Part shown: piece after piece, positions 16,029 to 24,057 of the stretch
Numbering within the stretch: position 1 is the first letter of the stretch
Layout: each line of letters starts with the position of its first letter
From: a candidate division FCPU426 bacterium
GTDB taxonomy: Bacteria; Oederibacteriota; Muellerivitia; Muellerivitales; Muellerivitaceae
Length of the DNA: 35,481 nucleotides
Reading direction: 5' to 3'
Assembly (NCBI GenBank): GCA_030038835.1
Contig: JASHQZ010000139.1
Coordinates: 1-35,481 of the forward strand
Program-made: the position numbers and the translations under genes
The notes under the pieces: model-generated
What the model was told of the DNA's origin: nothing
Databases searched by the model: none
What the model saw: only the letters and a program-made list of their open reading frames with translations

Positions 16029-18035
16029 TTAAGTTTCTTTCAGGCTTTCTTTGGCCGCCTTTACCAAATTTTCCACGGTAAATCCCAGGTTTTTCATGGC
16101 CACACCGCCGGGCGCGCTGGCGCCGAAACGTTCCAGGGTTACAAACTTTCCGTGGGGACCGGCCCAGCGATGCCAGCCGAAGGAGGTGGCGGCTTCCACC
16201 ACCACGCGGGCATGAACCGGAGGAGGCAAAACCTCGTCCTGGTAGAAAGTGGGCTGGGCGGCAAAAAGTTCCCACGAAGGGAAGCTCACCACCCGTGCCG
16301 CAATTCCTTCCTTTTCCAGTAGTTCCTGGGCCTTCACGCAAAGCTGGACCTCGGAACCCGTTCCAATGAGGATAACCTTGGGACTTCCGCCCTTGGCCTC
16401 GGAGAGGATATAAGCGCCTTTCAAGGTGCCCGAAGCGGGAGCGAACTTGGTACGGTCGAAAGTCGGCACGGCCTGGCGGGACAAGACCAGGGCCGTCGGC
16501 CCGTTTTTTCGCTTCAGGGCCGCCAGCCAGGCATAGGGTACTTCGCCAGAGTCGCCGGGACGGATGACACAGCCGTTGGGCGTGGCCCGCATGGCGGCCA
16601 GGGTTTCCACGGGCTGGTGGGTGGGACCGTCTTCGCCCTGGCCGATGGAATCGTGCGTGAACACGAATATGGACTGCACGCCCATCAAGTGCGCCAGGCG
16701 ATAGGCTGGTTTCATATAATCGTTGAACATCAGGAAGGTGCCGCCGAAGGGAATGACGCCCCCGTGCAGGGCCATGCCGTTCAAGGCGGCCGCCATGCCG
16801 TGCTCACGAATGCCGAAATGGAAAATGCGGCCTAGGTAATGGTCGGCCTCAAAATCGCCACCTTTCTCGATGAGGGTGTCGTTGGAACCGGCTAGGTCCG
16901 CCGAGCCGCCGTAGAAGAAGGGGACTTCCTTGGCGATAGCGTTGAGGGTTTTGCCCGAGGACTGTCGGGTGGCCAGGCCCTTTTCATCCGGGGGGAAAGT
17001 AGGGAGTCTCTGTTCCAAGTCCGCCGGAAGTTCCTTGGCCAGGGCCTGTTCAAACTGTTTGAACTTGTCAGGATTGCCCTTGGCATAGGCGTCGCGTTGG
17101 GCGTTCCAATCGGCCTCGGCTTTCCTTCCTTTCTCCACCGATTCCAGGCAGCGTTTCTTGGCTTCCTCCGGGATATAGAAAGTGGGTTCCTGGGGCCACT
17201 TGAAGAAGTCCTTGGTCTTCTTGATGTCCTCGGGAGGCAGGGCGGAACCGTGCGCCTTGGCGTTGTCCTGGAGGGGGCTGCCATAACCGATATGGGAGCG
17301 CACCGCGATGATGGAGGGGCGCTTCGTCTCCACCGCAGCCTCGGCCAGGGCTCTGTCCAAGGCTTCCAGGTCGTTGGCGTCGGCGACCCGCAATGTATGC
17401 CAGCCATAAGCTTCATAGCGTTTCAGCACATCCTCGGAAAAGGCCAGGTTGGTGTCTCCCTCGATGGAAATATGGTTGTCGTCGTAGATTACCTTGAGGT
17501 TGGCCAGCTTCAGGTGGCCCGCCAGGGAGCCGGCCTCATGGGACACGCCTTCCTGGACGTCGCCGTCGGAGGCGATGACCCAGGTTTTATGGCTCACCAG
17601 TTCGTCCCCGAAGCGGGCGGCCATGATCCTTTCCCCCATGGCGAAGCCGGTGGCTGTGGCGATGCCCTGGCCCAGGGGGCCGGTGGTGGTTTCCACCCCT
17701 TCGGTGTGGCCGTATTCGGGGTGCCCGGGGGTCTTGCTACCCCATTGTCGGAAATTCTTCAGATCTTCCAAGGACAGGTTGTAGCCGTGCAGGTGGAGAA
17801 GGGCGTAGAGAAGCATAGAACCATGGCCCGCGGAAAGCACGAAGCGGTCCCGATTAAACCAATGAGGGTTAGAGGGGGAATGTTTCAGGTGCCGGGTCCA
17901 AAGCACATGCGCCGCGGGCGCCATGCCCATGGGCATGCCGGGGTGGCCGGAACTCGCCTGGCGGGTGGCGTCCACTGCCAACATACGGATGGTGTTGATG
18001 GCCAAGGTATCGGCTTGGTCGAAAGGCTTGGACAT
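16029..18035 (-). CDS. tkt: Transketolase
   Basis: The 668-residue product is of normal length for bacterial transketolase, which transfers two-carbon units between sugar phosphates using thiamine diphosphate. Seen: ANHVLWT-type N-terminal region with [29 protein letters not shown], the cofactor segment ASDGDVQEG...[11 protein letters not shown], the [16 protein letters not shown] motif and [21 protein letters not shown] lies 6 nt before the ATG. It complements the oxidative branch encoded by zwf-opcA-pgl 4 kb away, but is transcribed in the other direction on its own. Confidence 0.97.
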   Translation of the reverse strand: MSKPFDQADTLAINTIRMLAVDATRQASSGHPGMPMGMAPAAHVLWTRHLKHSPSNPHWFNRDRFVLSAGHGSMLLYALLHLHGYNLSLEDLKNFRQWGSKTPGHPEYGHTEGVETTTGPLGQGIATATGFAMGERIMAARFGDELVSHKTWVIASDGDVQEGVSHEAGSLAGHLKLANLKVIYDDNHISIEGDTNLAFSEDVLKRYEAYGWHTLRVADANDLEALDRALAEAAVETKRPSIIAVRSHIGYGSPLQDNAKAHGSALPPEDIKKTKDFFKWPQEPTFYIPEEAKKRCLESVEKGRKAEADWNAQRDAYAKGNPDKFKQFEQALAKELPADLEQRLPTFPPDEKGLATRQSSGKTLNAIAKEVPFFYGGSADLAGSNDTLIEKGGDFEADHYLGRIFHFGIREHGMAAALNGMALHGGVIPFGGTFLMFNDYMKPAYRLAHLMGVQSIFVFTHDSIGQGEDGPTHQPVETLAAMRATPNGCVIRPGDSGEVPYAWLAALKRKNGPTALVLSRQAVPTFDRTKFAPASGTLKGAYILSEAKGGSPKVILIGTGSEVQLCVKAQELLEKEGIAARVVSFPSWELFAAQPTFYQDEVLPPPVHARVVVEAATSFGWHRWAGPHGKFVTLERFGASAPGGVAMKNLGFTVENLVKAAKESLKET

Positions 18036-18137
18036 GGAAGGCTCCTTACGCGGAATGGATCAACCGGGACCGGGGAAAGACCCCAAAGGCTCCTTATCTT
18101 AAAGGCAAGGGTGGAGCGAAGGAAAGGCCCATCCCGG

Positions 18138-18167
18138 AAAAAAAGGAACCCAGAAAAACACCTGGGT
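18138..18167 (-). terminator. Possible terminator downstream of the DUF2203 gene
   Basis: Arms ACCCAG (18148-18153) and CTGGGT (18162-18167) form a 6-bp hairpin. It is followed on the minus strand by TTCC and then seven Ts. The rest of the 314-bp gap between tkt and the DUF2203 gene shows nothing else I can support; the tkt promoter must lie there. Confidence 0.5.
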
Positions 18168-18349
18168 GGCCGCGTAAAATTGTTCGAATGTTGGCAGAAG
18201 GCCGTGTAGGCAGATTGGAGGTTTTGGTACCGGTCCCCGACCACGAAATTCTAATGGGGATACATTGGAATGGTGAATTATCTGTTCACATTTTGGATCC
18301 AATCGGACCTAGGATTCCCGTTGGTCATGGGGGAAAGCCCTGGACGGGT

Positions 18350-18772
18350 TTAAATTGGTTTGCGGTTCTGGAAACCGCCCTGCAGGCTATGCCAGTGGGT
18401 GATTCCGGGCTCATCTTCCTTCCAGCACAGGAACACCACTTCGCCATCGCGGCGGCTGTAAAAATCCACCAGGCCCGCATCCAGATCCTTCAGGTGGGCG
18501 CCCCTTTGGATCATTTCCCCTAGCTTTTCCTCGAAGCTGCGAGTTTGAAGCCGCAGGTTTTCCATTTGGCGGGTAACGGCCGCCTGTCCTGCAGGTGAAA
18601 GGCCCCCAGTGGAAGAGGTGGCCGTCATTTCCTCAATCTCGATCTGGGCTTGGGTGCGCAGGATGGCGGCCCGCTGTTCCCGCAGGGATTTCAAGTCCAG
18701 TCGCAACTGGGGCAGGAGGGCGTTGGCCTCCTCCAAGGTGAGCATCTTGATTTTCGTTTCGTCGTTGGGCAT
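18350..18772 (-). CDS. DUF2203 family protein
   Basis: The 140-residue product starts LTLEEANALLPQLR, followed by a long helical region (about residues 15-95). The family's C-terminal motif comes next: HLKDLDAGLVDFYSRRDGEVVFLCW, with EPGITHWHSLQGGF. DUF2203 proteins are widespread, cytosolic and of unknown function. The ATG at 18772 is used; the upstream in-frame TTG at 18820 is not supported by a ribosome site. The gene is divergent from perR, with about 90 bp between start and perR promoter, so the two may share regulation. Confidence 0.85.
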   Translation of the reverse strand: MPNDETKIKMLTLEEANALLPQLRLDLKSLREQRAAILRTQAQIEIEEMTATSSTGGLSPAGQAAVTRQMENLRLQTRSFEEKLGEMIQRGAHLKDLDAGLVDFYSRRDGEVVFLCWKEDEPGITHWHSLQGGFQNRKPI

Positions 18773-18859
18773 AAGATTTCTTTCGCCGGCATTGTAACAG
18801 CCTGCCGGAAGACCCCGCAAGACGGGGCTTTGACCTTAAAAAATGGTAGCGTTATTTAT

Positions 18860-18890
18860 TTGACATTAATTTCCATTTGTAATAAATTAC
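18860..18890 (+). promoter_or_regulatory. perR promoter with overlapping PerR/Fur-type inverted repeat
   Basis: A consensus -35 TTGACA (18860-18865), a 17-nt spacer and a -10-like TAAATT (18883-18888) precede perR. The inverted repeat GTAATAAATTAC (18879-18890) covers the -10 element. Its arms and AT-rich centre resemble PerR/Fur boxes. Binding there would block RNA polymerase, so autorepression is likely. Confidence 0.65.
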
Positions 18891-18928
18891 CATCTGTGAA
18901 AATCAGCGCCCAAAATTTAAGCGAGAAG

Positions 18929-19372
18929 ATGGGACACTTCGAGAAATTATGCCGGGAACAGGGCGTGCCCCTGACGGTCCAGCGCCGCGCTATCCTGGAA
19001 TCCCTAGCCCTGCGGGAGGACCACCCCACGGCCGACCAAGTCTTTGAGGACGTGGCCCGCCGGATCCCAGGCCTGTCCCGCACCACGGTTTACCGGGTGC
19101 TGGAAACCCTGGTGGACATGGGGGTCATCCATAAGGCCAGCCACCTAGGCTCGGCGGCCCGTTACGACCCCAATACCGAACGGCATCACCATTTGACCTG
19201 CCTTTCCTGTCACAAGGTGATTGACGTGGAGGAGGGACCCGTACAACGGGTGCAGTTGCCCAAGGCCCAGGCCAGGGGTTTTGAGATCCTGGATTATTCG
19301 GTGCATTTCAAGGGTTATTGCCCCGATTGCTTGAGGAAGGGAAGACGCGCCTCGGGGACCGCCCGCGCCTGA
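18929..19372 (+). CDS. perR: Peroxide-responsive Fur-family repressor PerR
   Basis: The 147-residue product has a winged helix (about 1-75, with LSRTTVYRVLETL as recognition region) and a metal-binding dimerisation half. Structural zinc cysteines are Cys91/Cys94 and Cys131/Cys134. The regulatory metal ligands His37, Asp85, His91, His93 and Asp104 of Bacillus PerR correspond to His32, Asp80, His86, His88 and Asp99 here, all at a constant offset of five. The Asp at the last position is the PerR-type residue (Fur has Glu). ATG 18929 gives a standard length; an upstream GTG at 18896 would sit at the transcription start. A dps relic and a peroxiredoxin follow on the same strand. Confidence 0.88.
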   Translation: MGHFEKLCREQGVPLTVQRRAILESLALREDHPTADQVFEDVARRIPGLSRTTVYRVLETLVDMGVIHKASHLGSAARYDPNTERHHHLTCLSCHKVIDVEEGPVQRVQLPKAQARGFEILDYSVHFKGYCPDCLRKGRRASGTARA

Positions 19373-19438
19373 AATGAACTGGCTTATAGGACGGTCCCAC
19401 AAAAACCGATATGTTGTTGACGTCCCAGGGAGGAAGAG

Positions 19439-19531
19439 GTGAAACCCAACATCGGCATCAACGATTTCCTGGGGGGACTGATGTAACAGCACGAGAAAAA
19501 GGCTTGGATGTTGAGGGCCTTTTCAGCTTGA
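19439..19531 (+). pseudogene. Relic of a dps (DNA-binding ferritin-like) gene, ends joined, interior lost
   Basis: A GTG at 19439 with GGAGG 5 nt upstream reads KPNIGINDFLGGLM, then a TAA stop (19484-19486). The same frame continues QHEKKAWMLRAFSA and stops at 19529-19531. KPNIGI resembles the N-terminus of many Dps proteins (MKTNIGI). DFLxGLM-x-QHEKxAWMLRAF resembles the family's C-terminal helix, normally about 120 residues later. The simplest reading is an in-frame internal deletion plus a nonsense change at a Glu/Gln codon. Dps is a typical PerR target, which fits the position between perR and the peroxiredoxin. Confidence 0.65.
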
Positions 19532-19667
19532 AAAAGACGAACCGGTTTAACGGCCTTTTAACACTGGAATTTATCCAGGGAAGGGCTTGAACCGGGAAGT
19601 TGGGATTTGGATACTACTGCTCCTGCAAGAGCGGTGGAAAAGTTGAATTAAATAAGGAGGAAGCGCT

Positions 19668-20189
19668 ATGCCAGTTCAAGTGGGACAAAAGGCCCCGGAT
19701 TTCCAGGGCCAAGCGGTAATGCCAAACGGGGAATTCAAGGAAGTAAAGCTCTCCGACTTCAAGGGGAAGTGGGTGGTCTTGTTCTTCTATCCCTTGGACT
19801 TCACCTTCGTCTGCCCGACGGAGATCAAGGCCTTCAACGAGAAGTTCGACGAGTTCAAGAAAATGGGCGCCGAGATTATCACGGCCTCGACCGACAGCGT
19901 GTATAGCCACAAAGCCTGGCAGGAGAACGGATTGGGCAAGCTCAAGTTCGCCCACTTGGCGGACACAGCCCACCATATTTCCCGCGCCTACGGCGTTTTG
20001 ATCGAGGACAAGGGAATCGCCTTGCGCGGGACCTTCATCATCGATCCCGAGGGAAACTTGAAGCACGCCACCGTGAATGACACCGCGGTCGGGCGCAATG
20101 TGGAGGAAACCATCCGCACCTTGGCGGCCTTCGAGACCGGCAAGCTAACCGGCTGCGGCTGGACCCCGGGGCAGAAGACGCTCAATTGA
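19668..20189 (+). CDS. Typical 2-Cys peroxiredoxin (AhpC/Prx1 family)
   Basis: The 173-residue product reduces hydrogen peroxide and organic peroxides in the cytosol. The peroxidatic Cys49 lies in FTFVCPTE, and the resolving Cys163 in LTGCGWTP, as in typical 2-Cys enzymes. The N-terminus VQVGQKAPDF and the GTFIIDPEG strand are also family features. AGGAGG lies 7 nt before the ATG. No ahpF is adjacent, so the electron donor is probably thioredoxin or another reductase. The position downstream of perR suggests peroxide induction, though I did not find a second PerR-like repeat in the 295-bp gap. Confidence 0.95.
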   Translation: MPVQVGQKAPDFQGQAVMPNGEFKEVKLSDFKGKWVVLFFYPLDFTFVCPTEIKAFNEKFDEFKKMGAEIITASTDSVYSHKAWQENGLGKLKFAHLADTAHHISRAYGVLIEDKGIALRGTFIIDPEGNLKHATVNDTAVGRNVEETIRTLAAFETGKLTGCGWTPGQKTLN

Positions 20190-20235
20190 CGGAATCATCC
20201 AAGGGGTGAAGAAGAGATTCCGTCATCCCGAGGAG

Positions 20236-20316
20236 CTAAACCGATAGGTTTAGTTGGCGACAGGCCTGTGGCAAGTTGGCCTGTAGAGCCAAGTGTGGTT
20301 GGCCGCAGGCCAACCG
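20236..20316. repeat. Cluster of consecutive short hairpins
   Basis: In series: CTAAACC/GGTTTAG with loop GATA (20236-20253), palindrome ACAGGCCTGT (20260-20269), TTGGC/GCCAA around 20276-20292, and GGTTGGCC/GGCCAACC with loop GCA (20298-20316). They lie between the peroxiredoxin stop and the terminator at 20331. Confidence 0.55.
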
Positions 20317-20330
20317 GGATAACAGGTTTT

Positions 20331-20361
20331 AAGGGAGGCGGGTTCCCGCCTCCCTTTTTTT
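20331..20361. terminator. Strong bidirectional terminator between convergent genes
   Basis: Arms AAGGGAGGCGGG (20331-20342) and CCCGCCTCCCTT (20345-20356) pair over 12 bp with a 2-nt spacer, effectively 10-11 bp. T-run follows on the plus strand. It ends the peroxiredoxin transcript and directly abuts the stop of the hydratase-like gene on the other strand. Confidence 0.9.
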
Positions 20362-21520
20362 ATTCAACGGGCCTTGTGGTGGAAACATCACCTGAGGTCG
20401 GGGGTGGGCCTATGCCCCCCTCACTCGGCTCCACTATCAGACTCTTGCCCTTCAACATGGGGAAAAAGAACCGGCTGGAAAGGCGAGGGGTATAAAGATA
20501 ACTCGAAAGACCCCGAGTTTTCAGACTTTCCCCGGCAGACGTCCATTGAACGTTATCCTCAAAAATCAGGCTCACCGGACCATCGCATAACGTTTGATGA
20601 TGTTCCACGCTGAAATCGGAATTATCGGGAGATTCCAGCCTCTTGGGGTAGGGAAGCCAAAAGAAATTGCGATTGTTTTTGGAGGGTTTGAATTCCGTTT
20701 TCGCCATCCGAATCCCGTCTTTGCTGGCCGTTAAAAGGAATCCCTCCGTCGGTTCTTCGGCTTCCACGGGTGTTTGGATCGAATAAACCAGCGTCTGATC
20801 CTCCGCAAAGGCCCTCCCCCAATGCCAGGCTTTGACGAAACGGTCCAATGGGACTGTACCCACATGGTGGTCGTGGTAACCCTTGCCCACAAAGGCCACT
20901 TCTTTTTGGGACTCCCCTTCGCGGTTTACCCATTGGAAAGTCCCTTCCACATGGCATAGGGGCGCGGCCAAGATCCAAGTGTGAGTTGAAGGGTTTTCCG
21001 GTTGGGGAAGCGCGGGCCATTGCGTCAAAAGGGGGGCAAAAAAGAGCCGGGCCCGGACGGTCGCCCTGTCGAGGGGAGCCTGGGCCGTCAATACATAGGA
21101 GGGCGGGTCACCCCTTGGGTCCCAATTGAAACGATTGGGGCCCAAAAGGACAGCGCCGTGCTTGTCGGAGGCCTTCAAGGATTTTTGGGAGAATTCCTGG
21201 AGGCTTTCCAACGCCATGTTTCCCCTATGGAATAGCCGGAACGAAACGCCACAATAGTCCAACGGATTTGGCGGGCCCATTGCGGGCGTATCCCGCGCTT
21301 CGGAATTCTGGGAAGGATCCAACAGTGGTGATTTCGTTTTTTTCCAATAGATTTTCAGGCTATCTTGGTAATAGGCGGAAAAAAGGTTCCCCGCGTAGAA
21401 TTGGATGGAAAAAGAGTAACCGGATGAATCGTCCGTTCCGTCGAAATGCCACCATTCATAGGCCCCCGGCGACTTCTGGGGCCGGTGGAAATCCTGGTCG
21501 ATACCCGCTACGAGGTTCAT
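20360..21520 (-). CDS. CrtC-like hydratase (hydroxyneurosporene synthase family)
   Basis: The 386-residue product has the features of the CrtC/AttH lipocalin-like family: EWWHFDG near the N-terminus, FSAYYQ, GPNRFNWD, THTWILAAPLCHVEGTF and GYHDHHVGTVPLDRFVKAWHWGR. CrtC adds water across the terminal double bond of acyclic carotenoids, giving a 1-hydroxy end group; other family members act on different lipids or terpenoids. No signal peptide is seen. The ATG at 21520 directly abuts the GTG start of a glycosyltransferase on the other strand, which could glycosylate such a hydroxyl. No crtB or crtI is in the window, so a carotenoid substrate is inference. Confidence 0.75.
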   Translation of the reverse strand: MNLVAGIDQDFHRPQKSPGAYEWWHFDGTDDSSGYSFSIQFYAGNLFSAYYQDSLKIYWKKTKSPLLDPSQNSEARDTPAMGPPNPLDYCGVSFRLFHRGNMALESLQEFSQKSLKASDKHGAVLLGPNRFNWDPRGDPPSYVLTAQAPLDRATVRARLFFAPLLTQWPALPQPENPSTHTWILAAPLCHVEGTFQWVNREGESQKEVAFVGKGYHDHHVGTVPLDRFVKAWHWGRAFAEDQTLVYSIQTPVEAEEPTEGFLLTASKDGIRMAKTEFKPSKNNRNFFWLPYPKRLESPDNSDFSVEHHQTLCDGPVSLIFEDNVQWTSAGESLKTRGLSSYLYTPRLSSRFFFPMLKGKSLIVEPSEGGIGPPPTSGDVSTTRPVE

Positions 21521-22723
21521 GTGGTTTTACTCGCTGCCTATTGGTGGTTCATGGCCGGCTGGCTTGTTTTCTGCGCCTGGGACAATACCCGACTTTTCCA
21601 AAAGCCCGGCCCGCCCAATCCCAGGCGGAAAAAATGGCCCAGGGTTTCCGTCCTCATCCCGGCGCGCAACGAAGAAAGCCGGATCCGTCCTTGTCTGGAA
21701 AGCCTGTTGAAGCAGGATTATCCCGACTTTGAAGTCCTGGTGCTCGATGACCGGTCCACGGACGGCACGTTTAATTTAGTGAAGGAGTTGGCCAAACACA
21801 ACCCTTCGATGCGCGGAGTCTACCCTGAGCACCCGAAGGGAGTCGAACGGGCTTACTCAGGGCGGGCTCCCCAATTGAAAATTCTAAAAGGAAAGGAACT
21901 GCCGGAGGGTTGGGTGGGTAAGCCCTGGGCCTGTTGGCAACTTTCCCAAAAAGCCGGCGGCGAATGGTTTTTCTTTACGGACGCGGATACCTGGCATAGC
22001 CCGCAGATGCTCCAACGCACAGTCCAAATGGCGGAAGGAAGAAAAGCGGACGTCCTGACCCTCTTCACCCGGCAAATCACGGAAACCTGGATGGAGGCTC
22101 TGGTCGTTCCCGTGATGGCCTACACCCTCCTGGCCTTTTTACCCGCAAGGTGGGGCCTCCGAAAGGAAAGCCGTTTCAGCCGGTTCGCGGGCGTCAGCGG
22201 GCAATTTGTTTTCATCCGCCGGAAGGTTTACCGGGCTTTGGAGGGCCACTCGGTGGTGAAGAACGAAATCGTGGAGGATTTGAATTTTGGCAAACAGGCG
22301 GTCCGGAAGGGTTTCCGGCTGGTCTATGGAGACGGATCGGATTTTTCCTTTTGCCGCATGTACACCAACGCGGGAGAGGTATGGCAGGGGTTTTCCAAGA
22401 ACTTCTTCCCGGCTGTCGGTTTTCACCCGCTTTATTTTTTGAACGCCCAGGTGGTCTTGATCCTTGACGGGATTTTGCCTTTCATGGCAGTGGGTATGGG
22501 CCCCTCTTCTCCGTTGTTTTGGCCCGGCTTCGCGCTGGCGTCCATATCTCTGGGAATCCGATGGCTTCAGGCGGTTCGGTATGGCTTTCATAAAGGATCG
22601 GTATTCTTCCATCCCTTGGGTTGCCTGCTCTTCGCTTTGATCGGGGTCAATTCGATGCGCTGGTACCGGTGGAGGGGCCACGGCCATTGGAAGGGAAGAG
22701 AATTGTCCGTGAAGCCCGTTTGA
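21521..22723 (+). CDS. Membrane-bound family 2 glycosyltransferase (CruC/CrtQ/HpnB-like)
   Basis: With the GTG start at 21521 (GAGG 5 nt upstream) the product is 400 residues; an ATG at 21446 would overlap the divergent gene by 75 nt and has no ribosome site. An N-terminal membrane helix is followed by a GT-A domain: VSVLIPARNEE, VLVLDDRSTDGT, LPEGWVGKPWACWQ, FFFTDADTWH (DxD-type) and NEIVEDLNFG. The C-terminus has two or three membrane segments. This pattern occurs in carotenoid glucosyltransferases (CruC, CrtQ) and hopanoid-associated HpnB. Pairing with a CrtC-like hydratase favours sugar addition to a hydroxylated carotenoid tail, which is inference. Confidence 0.75.
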   Translation: MVLLAAYWWFMAGWLVFCAWDNTRLFQKPGPPNPRRKKWPRVSVLIPARNEESRIRPCLESLLKQDYPDFEVLVLDDRSTDGTFNLVKELAKHNPSMRGVYPEHPKGVERAYSGRAPQLKILKGKELPEGWVGKPWACWQLSQKAGGEWFFFTDADTWHSPQMLQRTVQMAEGRKADVLTLFTRQITETWMEALVVPVMAYTLLAFLPARWGLRKESRFSRFAGVSGQFVFIRRKVYRALEGHSVVKNEIVEDLNFGKQAVRKGFRLVYGDGSDFSFCRMYTNAGEVWQGFSKNFFPAVGFHPLYFLNAQVVLILDGILPFMAVGMGPSSPLFWPGFALASISLGIRWLQAVRYGFHKGSVFFHPLGCLLFALIGVNSMRWYRWRGHGHWKGRELSVKPV

Positions 22724-22730
22724 TTTTGGA

Positions 22731-23189
22731 TTAAGACTTGGGAGGGGCTGACGGCGGGTTCTGCTTTTTCTTGGCGATTTCCTGCTGGACTAGGGCGATC
22801 CATTCCTTGACGTCTTTCTTCGGCTGGGGTGGCGTTGGAACCAGGGGCCGGGAAGATAGGTTATTCGGGCTTAAAAGGCTGGGGCCGCCCGTTTTGATCT
22901 TTTCCTTGGTTTTGTCCACGTAGGTTTTTTGGAGATCGTCTAAAACTTCCCTTAAAACTTTCTTTTCCTCCACGTTGAGATTACCGGAGGTTTTCTTGAT
23001 AAGGGATGAAATCATGTTGATGGTGATCCGCGCACGAGGGAGGTTCACGTCCTTGTCGTGGTAATAGGGATGTACCAACTCGCCCAGGTCGATCTTGGCC
23101 GAGGAAGCCAGCATGAGGACGAGGTCGATGAAGTAATAATCGGTGGTGCCCCAATCCCGGTTATCCTTGTAATTTTGAGGATCGGCCAT
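22731..23189 (-). CDS. DUF1844 family protein
   Basis: The 152-residue product matches the DUF1844 pattern: DYYFIDLVLMLASSAKIDLGEL, then LPRARITINMISSLIKKTSGN and a closing VLREVLDDLQKTYVD (to about residue 90). A Pro/Lys-rich linker and a C-terminal helix (EWIALVQQEIAKKKQ) follow. The family is small, cytosolic and of unknown function. The ATG at 23189 has GGGA 6-8 nt upstream. Its stop is 7 bp from the convergent glycosyltransferase stop, and no terminator fits between them. The 103-bp upstream gap is AT-rich. Confidence 0.8.
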   Translation of the reverse strand: MADPQNYKDNRDWGTTDYYFIDLVLMLASSAKIDLGELVHPYYHDKDVNLPRARITINMISSLIKKTSGNLNVEEKKVLREVLDDLQKTYVDKTKEKIKTGGPSLLSPNNLSSRPLVPTPPQPKKDVKEWIALVQQEIAKKKQNPPSAPPKS

Positions 23190-23292
23190 ACCTTATCCCA
23201 AAGGCGAATTATGAATTAATGTCAATTTAAGGTGGAAAAATATCGAAAATTTACCATCATTTCTAATTCCTCATTATTACCTAAATTGAGTT

Positions 23293-23955
23293 TCAGTCCT
23301 TTTCGCCGCTGACCATTCGTACTGCACGGATCCAGGCGTCCCATTCCTTGCCCAGGGACTCTTGGGATCGATGATAGTCCTGCTTTTCCAGAAATTCATT
23401 TAAATCTTTTATCAGCCGTTTTAAGGCTTTTTCACCCGCCTCCCTCAAGGTTTTGCGCGCGGAAGCATTCATTTTTTGTCCCAACGCCTTTTCCAAATGA
23501 GGAAGGCAAAGGATGCCCTTTTCGGAAAAGGCGCCGCGGAGTTTGTCCGATTCCGACCAACAGCGGACGAACTCGCGAACCGCCGTGAGGTCCCGAACCT
23601 TTTCGGATTCGCAAAGGGGGCATTCCGCGGCCTTTCTGGATTGCCAAAAGCGGCGGGTTTTTGGGGGAAGCTCCTGGAGCCATTTATCCATCAGGCTGTT
23701 GTAAATCACAGCCATTCCCAGCGCTTGCCGTTGATGGACTCCTTGCCAGGCGTGGCGCCGGCAGAACCCCTTGGAATGGAAAAGTTTTTCACGGGTGGCG
23801 GGGTCGTTAACGCTTTCATCCAAGAGGGATTTCAGGTGCTCGTAAATGTAGGCGCGAACCAGGAAGCAAAGGGGACACCGATCGGGCTGGAGAACCTCGA
23901 GGAGTTGGTCAGGGTCCGCGAAGGAAGGATTGCCACCCGAAGTTAGGAAATTCAA
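23293..23955 (-). CDS. DUF6062-like protein with duplicated Cys/His motif
   Basis: The 220-residue product has two units of the same pattern: CPLC (27-30) followed by FCRRH (65, 68), and CPLC (112-115) followed by LCLPH (150, 153). Each pair is separated by exactly 35 positions, suggesting two equivalent metal sites in an internally duplicated helical protein. The family occurs in several phyla and has no established function. The TTG at 23955 is chosen because AGGAGG stands 7 nt before it; a TTG at 23976 lies in front of that site. The ribosome site lies in the 3' arm of a predicted hairpin belonging to repeat copy A. Confidence 0.75.
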   Translation of the reverse strand: MNFLTSGGNPSFADPDQLLEVLQPDRCPLCFLVRAYIYEHLKSLLDESVNDPATREKLFHSKGFCRRHAWQGVHQRQALGMAVIYNSLMDKWLQELPPKTRRFWQSRKAAECPLCESEKVRDLTAVREFVRCWSESDKLRGAFSEKGILCLPHLEKALGQKMNASARKTLREAGEKALKRLIKDLNEFLEKQDYHRSQESLGKEWDAWIRAVRMVSGEKD

Positions 23956-23960
23956 TACAA

Positions 23961-24032
23961 GTCCTCCTTCGCTCAAGCTACGGAGGACATCCCTCGTTCT
24001 TTAATCGAGACTTTAAGGAAACGAAGGATGGC
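23961..24032 (+). repeat. Dispersed intergenic repeat, copy A
   Basis: It begins with the hairpin arms GTCCTCC (23961-23967) and GGAGGAC (23982-23988), and ends AAGGAAACGAAGGATGGC. A second copy in the same orientation lies at 24805-24873. The two flank the lipoprotein gene. Copy A overlaps the translation-initiation region of the DUF6062-like gene. Confidence 0.6.
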
Positions 24033-24057
24033 ATGAACGGCCACGGCGCGGCATCAA

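Noticed and set aside
17097-18209. 370-codon plus-strand frame opposite tkt
   Set aside because: Transketolase motifs cover the other strand; the frame has no ribosome site or recognisable domain.
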